Assembly: GCA_002716045.1 (NCBI GenBank)
Contig: PAZC01000046.1
Location: 1-49,645, forward strand
Origin: Opitutia bacterium
GTDB lineage: Bacteria > Verrucomicrobiota > Verrucomicrobiia > Opitutales > Seribacteraceae
Direction: 5' to 3'
DNA: 49,645 bases
Positions 8,095 through 15,459 of this stretch are shown in pieces. A program made the translations under genes and the position numbers. The notes under the pieces are model-generated. The model ran no database searches and was not told the DNA's origin. It saw nothing but the letters and a program-made list of their open reading frames with translations. Within the stretch, counting starts at the first letter, position 1. The number at the start of each line of letters is the position of its first letter.

Positions 8095-9615
8095 ATGAGT
8101 GATCCAACTCCTGACGCTCCCTTGTTACAGGTAAGGAGCATCGGAAAGAGTTTTCCTGGGGTCCGAGCCTTGAACGAGGTCGACCTTGCCTTGGATCATG
8201 GACAAGTCCTGGGTCTCATTGGCGAGAATGGAGCTGGCAAGAGCACCTTGATGAAAATTCTCGCTGGGGTGCAACCACCGGATGATGGGGAGATCCTGAT
8301 CGAGGGCGAAGCCGTGGAGGTGAGTTCCACGCGCGATGCCCTTTCGCTGGGCATCGCCCTCATTCATCAGGAGCTCAACTTAGCCACCAACTTGAGCGTG
8401 GGGGCGAACGTATTCCTGGGGCGAGAACCTTTGCGCGGGGGATTCATCGACGACACTCGTATCGCCGAGGAATCTCGAAAGTTTCTTTCCATGGTTGGCT
8501 TGGATGTTGATCCCGCGACTTTGGTCGGTGACCTCACCATCGGTCGGCAACAGATGGTGGAGATTGCCAAAGCGCTTTCCGTTGATGCGCGCGTATTGAT
8601 CATGGATGAACCCACCTCCAGTTTGTCCCAAAAAGAGACAGAGAATCTCTTTGAGGTGATCAAGGACTTGCGCCAACGCGGAGTCAGTGTGATCTATATT
8701 TCGCACCGACTCAGCGAGGTAAAGGAACTGTCTGATCACGTCACCGTGTTGCGTGATGGTGAGAATGCGGGCGAGTTGGCTCGAGAGGAAATCAACCATG
8801 ATGCCATGGTACGTCTCATGGTAGGTCGCGACTTGTCGGGACACTTCGCCAAGGAACAACGGGAAAGCGGAGACACCGTGTTGGAGGTTCGAGATCTTCG
8901 AACTCCTGCCCATCCTCAATTTGCCTTGAGCTTTTCTCTTCAGGCGGGAGAGATCGTGGGGGTGGCCGGGTTGGTGGGAGCGGGACGTACCGAGATGCTG
9001 GAAACCCTGTTCGGAGCCACTCCTGCCGTGGGTGGCACAATTGAGATTGAGGACCAAGAAAGTGTGATTAAAGCACCCCTGGAAGCCATTGGCATGGGTG
9101 TGGCCCTTGCCCCGGAAGACCGAAAGAAGCAGGGGCTCGTGGTCGATATGAGCGTTCGTGAAAATCTGAGTTTGGCCGCCTTGCGTCGAGATAGAAAAAA
9201 AGGAGGCTTCCTCGATTTCGCCAAGGAAAACGAAATCACCAAGGAAATGATCAAGAGCATGCGGGTCAAGACTCCGAGCGAGGAACAGGTCGTCCGTTAC
9301 CTCTCCGGAGGAAACCAACAAAAGGTTGTCCTCGGCAAATGGCTTGCAATGAAGCCACGAATTCTCCTCCTCGACGAGCCAACCCGCGGCATCGACGTCG
9401 GGGCCAAGCGGGAAATATATGCCCTCATGGACAAACTGGCTCAGTCGGGTGTGGCGATTCTCTTTGTTTCCAGCGAAATGGAGGAGGTGCTTGGCATGGC
9501 CGATCGAGTTATTGTTATGCACGAGGGTCGCATGACCGGTGAATTGTCTCGCGAAGAACTGACTGAGGAATCAATCATGCAATTGGCCACTGGTCGTGAA
9601 GAAGCAGCCGCCTGA
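8095..9615 (+). CDS. Sugar ABC transporter ATP-binding protein (RbsA type, two nucleotide-binding domains)
   Basis: The protein has 506 residues, the normal length for RbsA/MglA/XylG. The first ATPase domain has Walker A GENGAGKST (43-51), a degenerate signature LTIGRQQMVEIAKAL and Walker B VLIMDEPTSSLS. The second has the altered Walker A GLVGAGRTE, signature LSGGNQQKVVLGKWL and Walker B ILLLDEPTRGIDVG. One proficient and one degenerate site is usual for this family. The start ATG follows an all-pyrimidine stretch at 8081-8094 and lacks a Shine-Dalgarno sequence. It is expected to power the permease encoded 35 nt downstream. Confidence 0.95.
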   Translation: MSDPTPDAPLLQVRSIGKSFPGVRALNEVDLALDHGQVLGLIGENGAGKSTLMKILAGVQPPDDGEILIEGEAVEVSSTRDALSLGIALIHQELNLATNLSVGANVFLGREPLRGGFIDDTRIAEESRKFLSMVGLDVDPATLVGDLTIGRQQMVEIAKALSVDARVLIMDEPTSSLSQKETENLFEVIKDLRQRGVSVIYISHRLSEVKELSDHVTVLRDGENAGELAREEINHDAMVRLMVGRDLSGHFAKEQRESGDTVLEVRDLRTPAHPQFALSFSLQAGEIVGVAGLVGAGRTEMLETLFGATPAVGGTIEIEDQESVIKAPLEAIGMGVALAPEDRKKQGLVVDMSVRENLSLAALRRDRKKGGFLDFAKENEITKEMIKSMRVKTPSEEQVVRYLSGGNQQKVVLGKWLAMKPRILLLDEPTRGIDVGAKREIYALMDKLAQSGVAILFVSSEMEEVLGMADRVIVMHEGRMTGELSREELTEESIMQLATGREEAAA

Positions 9616-9632
9616 AGCTGCCCCGAAAAGAA

Positions 9633-9640
9633 AAAGGAGA
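9633..9640 (+). promoter_or_regulatory. Shine-Dalgarno sequence for the permease
   Basis: The bases AAAGGAGA end 10 nt before a GTG (9651-9653) and settle that GTG as the permease start. It stands out because the other genes of this locus have little or no Shine-Dalgarno sequence. Confidence 0.75.
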
Positions 9641-9650
9641 TTAAACTCTT

Positions 9651-11330
9651 GTGAATATTAAGACACTGGGAATAGGGCTTCTCTTGATTGGGCTTTGGGC
9701 TTATATGGCCATAACGATCCCTGAGTCTTTCCTCGACGGTGGAACCATCTTCAATTTGCTCCTTCGCACCGCCATGTACGGTGTGCTTGGAATTGGGGTT
9801 GCATTTGTCATCATCACTGCGGGGATCGATCTTTCCATTGGGTCCGTGGTCTGTCTCAGTGGATGCTTGCTCACAATCCTTCTCAAGGTTGTGTACGAAC
9901 CTTTCACCCCCTCAAAGGTCCTTGAGGTCGATTCTGTCGCGCAAACCATCGTCATCGAAGGCTCAAGTAGTGATTTTCAAGAAGGTGATTTGCTCCGATT
10001 TGATAAAAGCCCCAAGGTTCGAGGGGCTGTCGTGGAATTGAATTCAACCGAGCAAATTCAGTTCAAATCGCTAGACGGAGAGCAAGAATCTTTCGCTACT
10101 CTTTTATCGGTTTCCGGTCTCAAGGGAGAAGTTGTCGATGATAGGGGAGAAGTTGCGAAGCTCTTTCCGGTCGCTCGCATTTTTGCTGATCTTGATGCCG
10201 AAGAGAAGTTGCATGCGAAAATTCGGGAAAAATACGATACTGATCGAGATGGGTTGCTTGCCGAAAATGAATGCGAGGAGGTAGCCGAAGAGGACAAGGG
10301 ACTGATAAAGGCTGCTCGGCCTGCGATCTTTATCGCCGGAAAGCACAAGATTGCCACCCGAGACAAGGTAGCTTTCTTTAGCCCCAAAGGTTCGATGGAG
10401 GAACTTGTCGTTGCCCATTCCGAAGTGGTTGGAACCGATACGAGGGTTCAATTCAAGTTAGCCAATCCCGACTCCTTGGATGAGGAATGGATGATTCCCC
10501 CAACAAGTACTACTGGAGCAGTTGGGGACGACTGGTCCGCTTTACCCAAGGAGCGAAATCAGCGCATGCCTGTTCCCTTTGCTTTGCTAACGGTATTGGT
10601 TTTTGCCTTGTTGCTGGGTTTGCTGCATGGGTTGCTTGTTACAAAGATCAACTTGCAGCCCTTCGTTGTCACCCTTTGTGGTCTTTTGATGTACCGCGGA
10701 ATTTCAAGGTGGTCGGTGAAGTTCTCCACGGGCGAGCCAGATATGGACACGGGTCTCAAAAATGAGTATGAGACCTCTCTTTCACCTCTTACCGAAGGGA
10801 AAATGATCCTATGGGAGGTCCCGGGTGGATCTGACTATGCCATTCCTTATGCTTTTTTCATTTTTGCAACCGTAGCGATTTTAGCCGCTGTTTTCCTTAA
10901 CAAAACCATTTGGGGCCGTTATATGTTAGCTTTGGGCCGAAACATCGAAGCCGCTCGGTTTTCTGGGATCAATACGGACAGGATGGTTATCATCAGCTAT
11001 GTCATTTGTACTGCGATGGCAGCGTTAGGTGGGGTGTTCTTTTTGGTCTATTCCAATACGATCTCTCCTGCTAAACATGGTAATTTCTTCGAGCTTTACG
11101 CCATTGCGGCCGCCGTTTTGGGTGGATGTAGTCTGCGTGGCGGTGAAGGCAGCATACTCGGTGTCGTGATTGGTACCGCCCTGATGGTGACGCTCAAAAT
11201 GTTGATCACGCTGAAGAAGGTTCCCGACGCCTTGGAATTTGTCATCCTTGGAGCTGTAATCCTCGTTGGTGTAATTGCCGACGAAATGCTCAAGCGAGCG
11301 GTTGCTCGTAAACGAGCTGTCCAAGGTTAG
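9651..11330 (+). CDS. Sugar ABC transporter permease (RbsC type) with a large inserted EF-hand-bearing domain
   Basis: The first part (residues 1-85) and last part (about 305-559) are a normal RbsC-type permease: ITAGIDLSIGSV at 56-67, LLHGLLVTKINLQPFVVTL at 324-342, and the C-terminal AAAVLGGCSLRGGEGS. Between them, replacing the short loop after the second helices, is an insertion of about 215 mostly polar residues. It begins with a beta-rich stretch (about 88-175) and continues through an acidic helical stretch containing a perfect calcium-binding EF-hand loop, D-T-D-R-D-G-L-L-A-E-N-E (196-207). The total of 559 residues compares with about 320 for the family. A smaller extra segment follows RGISRWSV (about 356-395). 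The insertion should face the periplasm, though topology was not computed. The reading frame is continuous, so it is not a frameshift artefact. Confidence 0.9.
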   Translation: MNIKTLGIGLLLIGLWAYMAITIPESFLDGGTIFNLLLRTAMYGVLGIGVAFVIITAGIDLSIGSVVCLSGCLLTILLKVVYEPFTPSKVLEVDSVAQTIVIEGSSSDFQEGDLLRFDKSPKVRGAVVELNSTEQIQFKSLDGEQESFATLLSVSGLKGEVVDDRGEVAKLFPVARIFADLDAEEKLHAKIREKYDTDRDGLLAENECEEVAEEDKGLIKAARPAIFIAGKHKIATRDKVAFFSPKGSMEELVVAHSEVVGTDTRVQFKLANPDSLDEEWMIPPTSTTGAVGDDWSALPKERNQRMPVPFALLTVLVFALLLGLLHGLLVTKINLQPFVVTLCGLLMYRGISRWSVKFSTGEPDMDTGLKNEYETSLSPLTEGKMILWEVPGGSDYAIPYAFFIFATVAILAAVFLNKTIWGRYMLALGRNIEAARFSGINTDRMVIISYVICTAMAALGGVFFLVYSNTISPAKHGNFFELYAIAAAVLGGCSLRGGEGSILGVVIGTALMVTLKMLITLKKVPDALEFVILGAVILVGVIADEMLKRAVARKRAVQG

Positions 11331-11412
11331 GCTGGCTCCATCCTCGATGATTTTGTTCACCGAAGGTGCTTTATCCCTTTAGCCCCCTTCCTGTTCTTAT
11401 CCTATCCAATTC

Positions 11413-13290
11413 ATGAAACCAATCAACCGATTCCTTCTCGATAACGACCTTCGCATTGCTGACAATCCATGCGTCAGTCCTGATTTCTGCCTCGACTGGG
11501 AAGGTCTTCAAGCCGACCTTTCAGCAGGTGCGAATCTCGTTCATCACCGCAAGAGCGGGGTGTCCACTTCCCATGGCGAATGGACCTTGGTGGAGAACCA
11601 ACATGGCGATCATGCTTGGTGCCTGGATCCCTCGGATGCTTCCACCTCCGGACTCGAGGACTTGATGGAAGATGATAGCTCCATTGCGGGGCAGATCTAC
11701 TTTCCCGCCAGTTACGAGAACTTGATACGGGCCAAGAACCTTTTTCAGGAAGCTGATTCCAATTGCACCATATTCCCTGGTGCTGGAGCAGACCTTGGCC
11801 AATCCACTTTGGGCATCGGGGCTCGTTTCACGACACTTCACTGGGATGGGGTGGACTGGGCCATGGGCCGACTTGGCAAGGGCCTCACCGCGAACCAGAA
11901 CAGTATACCGCGGGAATTGGTCTATGACGTTGATGAAATGCTTGCTGACCGGCTCGATTCGGTTCCTTTCCCATTCATTGGTTGTGATGTTCCCGAGGGT
12001 CACCAGGGCCAAAGCGTTGAGGGCATGAGCCATGGTTGCGCCTTGGCCAAGCTCAAAAGTGGGTTTCACCGACTTGGTATTCCGTGGAGCTTCAACGCCG
12101 ACCACCAGCCAATCGGCGGCAAGTTCGACGTCCGAGAGGATCAACTGGTTGCCGGTTGTCTTTTTGCCAGTTACATTACCTTCGATATTTCTCCCGAGCT
12201 GGCTGAAACCAAGGTGCCTGATTCCTCGGAAGAAAAGTCAGCCTATGTTGAGGCCAACGTTCCCGTTGACTTGGTGTCCGCCGCTCGTCAGCGGGTGGAG
12301 CAGGCGGGACTCGCTCCCTCGCAGGACGAGTTCAATGGTTTGCTTGCCTATGTCTGGCCTGCCATGCAGAAAATGAAGACGCGCGACGACAAGTACCGGC
12401 TCGCACGTGAGGCAGCCTTCACCACGGATGTCGGTCGATCTTATCTGCGTGAATTGTCGATTGACGAATTGCCCGGCTTGACTACCCCGGAGACCACCGC
12501 CGTCATGTTGGCCTTGGCCTTCGAAATGGATATGCCGATCCATTTCGTGGCTCCCGCCTTCGGGTTTCAGAAAAACATTCCTTACCCCGACAACGACGAT
12601 TTACGGCGTATGGTGGCCAAGATCTGGACAGTTTGCGAAAAATTCGGCGTATCCATAGGGTTTCATTCCGGCTCCGGCAAATCGGCCGAGAACTATCAGG
12701 TAGTCGGCGAGATGACCGGCAGTCGACTGGAGATCAAGACCAGTGGTCGCTACACCTACGAGATGGGAGTTGCCCTACATGCCTCGACCAACGAGGAAGA
12801 CCAAGCTCTCTGGCATGATTGGTATGCATTCACTCTGGAATTGGCAGTAGCCTGTTGTTTCGCCCATGATGAGACCGAGCGAAAGATGGCTCGTGAATTT
12901 GTCGCCGAAACATTGTCCACCGCCGGGGCAAATCCCGAGGTCTTCGAAAACGCTGATATTTGCAGGGCCTCCCTCGATGCCCTCGATCCAAGCCCTGACC
13001 ATGTTTTTTGGTTCGAATACAATTTCCTCTATGTCTTGGCCTCGGAAGGTCAGGCGGACAAGACAGCTTTGGGTGATCACTCTCCCTCCGGTTACAGGCA
13101 ACGAAGTCGATTTTACTCCATCAGTGACGAGGGGCGCCTCGGCTTTGCCCGTAACGTCGCCAGCTACATCTTGTTCCTTGCCGAGAACGTTGGGATTTCC
13201 GATGCCGCCACCTGTGAAAAAGCTCGTGACGAACTAGAGTCTTATCCAAATTTCGCTGCTTTTTACGAATCCATTGATTCTGCTTCCTGA
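11413..13290 (+). CDS. uxaE: Tagaturonate/fructuronate epimerase family protein
   Basis: The 625-residue protein contains motifs I associate with the UxaE family (Pfam PF16257): NADHQPIGGKFD near 228-239, RELSIDELPGLTTPETTA in the middle, and GFHSGSGKSAENY near 416-428 followed by EIKTSGRYTYEMG. UxaE interconverts D-tagaturonate and D-fructuronate in hexuronate catabolism. The protein is longer than the roughly 480-residue thermophile enzymes, mostly through extra N-terminal sequence. It lies downstream of a complete sugar ABC importer and two dehydrogenases, which supports a uronate pathway. The start ATG follows a pyrimidine-rich leader without a Shine-Dalgarno sequence. Family assignment is from memory of motifs, so substrate specificity remains an inference. 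Confidence 0.68.
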   Translation: MKPINRFLLDNDLRIADNPCVSPDFCLDWEGLQADLSAGANLVHHRKSGVSTSHGEWTLVENQHGDHAWCLDPSDASTSGLEDLMEDDSSIAGQIYFPASYENLIRAKNLFQEADSNCTIFPGAGADLGQSTLGIGARFTTLHWDGVDWAMGRLGKGLTANQNSIPRELVYDVDEMLADRLDSVPFPFIGCDVPEGHQGQSVEGMSHGCALAKLKSGFHRLGIPWSFNADHQPIGGKFDVREDQLVAGCLFASYITFDISPELAETKVPDSSEEKSAYVEANVPVDLVSAARQRVEQAGLAPSQDEFNGLLAYVWPAMQKMKTRDDKYRLAREAAFTTDVGRSYLRELSIDELPGLTTPETTAVMLALAFEMDMPIHFVAPAFGFQKNIPYPDNDDLRRMVAKIWTVCEKFGVSIGFHSGSGKSAENYQVVGEMTGSRLEIKTSGRYTYEMGVALHASTNEEDQALWHDWYAFTLELAVACCFAHDETERKMAREFVAETLSTAGANPEVFENADICRASLDALDPSPDHVFWFEYNFLYVLASEGQADKTALGDHSPSGYRQRSRFYSISDEGRLGFARNVASYILFLAENVGISDAATCEKARDELESYPNFAAFYESIDSAS

Positions 13291-13383
13291 GCCCATGCAG
13301 GCGTGATTTTCGGTAAGTGCAGGAAAGGGGTCGTTATTCTTTTCGCTTTCGTTTGCCCGTCAAAAAGTGTTCCATGGTAAGCG

Positions 13384-14043
13384 ATGAACGACATCACCGA
13401 TTTCGATAGCCCTCAAAAGCCCGCTTGGATGGGTGCGATCATTCCCGTTGTTCTTGTGGTTGCGGCAGCCGGCTTGTTTTGGTTTCTCAACGAGGGCGGC
13501 GATGACAATCCCAACGGCGGCGGCTTGCCTTCCGCGGCCACTGCTACCTCGGGCAAACTAGTCTCGGGCCAGACTTATTATCTCTTCGCGTCCGAAATCG
13601 AGTTGTATCCATCCGACCTCGATGGCAAGGCTTGGGATGGTGGTGACGATGGCCCTGACATTCGTTATCGTATGTTGTGGCAAGGCAACGAAGTCTTTCA
13701 GAGCGAGATAGTGGGTGATTCCCTGATCGCCCATTGGTCTGGTTTGGCGGTGAAGTTGAAATGGAGCGATCTTCTCGGTAAGACCATTGCTCCCGAAAAT
13801 GCTATCAAGGCAGCCTTGGTCAGTGCCAGCGAAGGGAGCACAGTTGTTTTGGAAGTGGAAGACGTCGATGTCACTGATGACGACGAGGCCGGCAGGCTCG
13901 TTGTTTCCTTGGACGAGCTTCAGGTCGGCAAAAAAAACTTTTCCTATCCAAAGTCCTCGAATAACTCCGTGCGCCGAATAGTGATTCGTGCGTTGCCGGT
14001 GAACTCGAGTGCCCGTGACTTGATCAATTTGATGAAGGATTAA
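13384..14043 (+). CDS. Membrane-anchored protein of unknown function, possible C2-like domain
   Basis: I do not recognise this 219-residue protein. One transmembrane helix (about residues 15-36, ending LFWFLNEGG) is followed by a Gly/Asp/Asn-rich linker and a beta-rich domain. That domain has acidic loops: ELYPSDLDGKAWDGGDDGPD near the start and DVDVTDDDEAGRLVVSLDEL later. This order resembles the calcium-binding loops of C2 domains, but the similarity is weak and only inferred. With a short N-terminus inside, the domain would be outside the cytoplasmic membrane. It sits 6 nt before the PqiA-like gene and in line with an NfeD-like protein and a flotillin, suggesting a membrane-organisation role. 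Confidence 0.7.
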   Translation: MNDITDFDSPQKPAWMGAIIPVVLVVAAAGLFWFLNEGGDDNPNGGGLPSAATATSGKLVSGQTYYLFASEIELYPSDLDGKAWDGGDDGPDIRYRMLWQGNEVFQSEIVGDSLIAHWSGLAVKLKWSDLLGKTIAPENAIKAALVSASEGSTVVLEVEDVDVTDDDEAGRLVVSLDELQVGKKNFSYPKSSNNSVRRIVIRALPVNSSARDLINLMKD

Positions 14044-14049
14044 CTAGCC

Positions 14050-14559
14050 GTGAGCAAGGCTCGTGTGGGTGTCTTTGTCAGTGCAATCCTCCTTGGGTTC
14101 GGCTTGTCGGCCCCGACCTTGACCATCGATCCCAGTTTCGCCGATTTCAATTGGTTGGTGAAGATTTTTTCACCGGAAAATCTTGAATCCACCACCTATT
14201 CCATTCTTGGCGTCATTGGGAAACTGCTTGATTCAGGCGACTTGTTTTTAGGCGTTGTTCTCGGGTTGTTCTCAGTTATTTTCCCAGTGGCAAAGCTAGG
14301 ACTTTACTGGGTGGCCACCGGATGCAGCCTCGAAGTTGGTCGGGCCAGCAATTTGTTGGGTTGGGTCCATCGGGCAGGGAAATTTTCCATGGCTGAAGTA
14401 TTTGCCCTCGCTCTCATTGTGGTGGTGGTGCAGACCTTGCCGGGTGGAACCACCGCCTCGGTGGAGTGGGGAGCCTATGTCTTCGTTGCTTCCATCTTGT
14501 GCTCCATCTTCGTTTCCTTCTCTCTCGACAAAGCTTCCTCTTCTTCCCCCTCGAATTAA
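14050..14559 (+). CDS. Paraquat-inducible protein A (PqiA)-like membrane protein, single domain
   Basis: The 169-residue protein has four predicted membrane helices. The segments LFSVIFPVAKLGLYWVA and KFSMAEVFALALIVVVVQ match the PqiA core, where a Pro-x-x-Lys helix is followed by a 'SM.(D/E)VF' helix. Most PqiA proteins have one or two copies of this unit and a zinc-ribbon CxxC; neither a second unit nor the cysteines are present here. PqiA-type proteins act with MCE proteins in inter-membrane lipid transport, but no MCE gene is visible nearby. The start is GTG at 14050-14052, 6 nt after the preceding stop, so the two genes are likely coupled. Confidence 0.78.
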   Translation: MSKARVGVFVSAILLGFGLSAPTLTIDPSFADFNWLVKIFSPENLESTTYSILGVIGKLLDSGDLFLGVVLGLFSVIFPVAKLGLYWVATGCSLEVGRASNLLGWVHRAGKFSMAEVFALALIVVVVQTLPGGTTASVEWGAYVFVASILCSIFVSFSLDKASSSSPSN

Positions 14560-14588
14560 CTTCATTACAATCTTTCCTTAAACTTATA

Positions 14589-14723
14589 ATGGCATCAATA
14601 ATGGTTTTTGAGGTATTTTGCGCATGTGACAACTTCACCCTGCAACGAAAAGACCTTGACGGATTCGCCGATTTCGATGGAACCAAGAGAGGTATGTCGT
14701 ATTACATCCCCTGTATTTTATGA
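14589..14723 (+). CDS. Possible small ORF (44 codons) coupled to the NfeD-like gene
   Basis: An ATG at 14589 opens a 44-codon frame (MASIMVFEVFCACDNF...) whose TGA at 14721-14723 overlaps the ATG of the next gene (ATGA). The rest of this 160-nt gap holds nothing else I can identify. There is no clear ribosome-binding site and no recognisable family, and the opposite strand is also open here. I list it because a 4-nt overlap is typical of coupled genes, but it may well be chance. Confidence 0.2.
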   Translation: MASIMVFEVFCACDNFTLQRKDLDGFADFDGTKRGMSYYIPCIL

Positions 14724-15409
14724 TCGAATGTTGGCAAAACCTAGGGCAGGCCCCCGTCCTCGCCTTTGGAATGGATCTCCCGCATGTGCTGGGAGGCATT
14801 TCCGAATGGTGGCAAAATCTAGGGCAGGAAGTGCCAGACCACGCCTCCGGCCTGAAAATCTTTTATACCATAGGAATCATCTCGGGGGCTATTCTCTCGA
14901 TCCAGATGGTGATGAGCCTGATCGGAGCGGAGACCGACTTCGACGTGGATGGCGTGGGTGTGGGCGAAGGCGGGGACACTGGTCTTTTCTCCATTCGCAG
15001 CGTAGGGGCTTTTTTCACTGGTTTCGGATGGACTGGTGTGGCCATGTTGCAGCATGGCTACAGTACCGGCGCGGCCACTTTCGCGGCCACTTTGGTAGGC
15101 TTGATTTTTCTCGGCATGGTTTTTTACCTCATGCGTTACATTTTCAGCCTCAGGGAAGAAGGCACGCTGAATTACTCGAATGCCATCGGCGAGATAGGAA
15201 CCGTTTATTTACCCATTCCCCCGAAACGCAAAGGCATCGGCCAGATCGAGGTTTTGGTGCAGGGGCGCATGCGTACGGTTCGCGCCGTTACGGATCACGA
15301 CAAGAAAATCGGGAACCGAGTGGCTGTCCGGGTTTCGGATCTCGTGGATCAGCAAACTCTTTTGGTAGAACTTCTGGAAAGCAAATCCGACGAGGATTCG
15401 ACCGAATAA
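14720..15409 (+). CDS. NfeD/YuaF-like membrane protein, flotillin partner
   Basis: The 229-residue protein has three hydrophobic helices: GLKIFYTIGIISGAILSIQ, SVGAFFTGFGWTGVAML and TFAATLVGLIFLGMVFYLM. Between the first and second is an acidic loop (ETDFDVDGVG). The C-terminal OB-fold-like domain (GEIGTVYLPIPPKRKGIG...GRMRTVRAVT) ends acidic. This is the plan of YuaF/YqiJ-type NfeD1b proteins, which are encoded with flotillins and stabilise flotillin assemblies; the flotillin gene follows after 50 nt. The start is uncertain: ATG 14720 overlaps a possible small ORF, while ATG 14771 (codon 18) is an alternative. The N-terminus contains the in-frame repeat WQNLGQ twice, 26 codons apart. Confidence 0.82.
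   Translation: MIECWQNLGQAPVLAFGMDLPHVLGGISEWWQNLGQEVPDHASGLKIFYTIGIISGAILSIQMVMSLIGAETDFDVDGVGVGEGGDTGLFSIRSVGAFFTGFGWTGVAMLQHGYSTGAATFAATLVGLIFLGMVFYLMRYIFSLREEGTLNYSNAIGEIGTVYLPIPPKRKGIGQIEVLVQGRMRTVRAVTDHDKKIGNRVAVRVSDLVDQQTLLVELLESKSDEDSTE
14727..14828 (+). repeat. Short imperfect in-frame direct repeat
   Basis: The 24 bases at 14727-14750 recur at 14805-14828 with two mismatches (core GGCAAAA-C/T-CTAGGGCAGG). The offset of 78 nt is exactly 26 codons, so both copies encode W-Q-N-L-G-Q in the N-terminal part of the NfeD-like protein. This looks like a small local duplication and bears on which start codon is used. Confidence 0.7.
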
Positions 15410-15459
15410 CAATTTTCACACCCTTCTCCAACCCATCCTAAAATAGAAAGAACCTCGTT

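Noticed and set aside
8380-9522. A 380-codon open frame on the minus strand opposite the RbsA-type ATPase
   Set aside because: It is an antisense shadow of an unmistakable ABC ATPase; its translation is rich in His and Leu and has no domain-like motifs.
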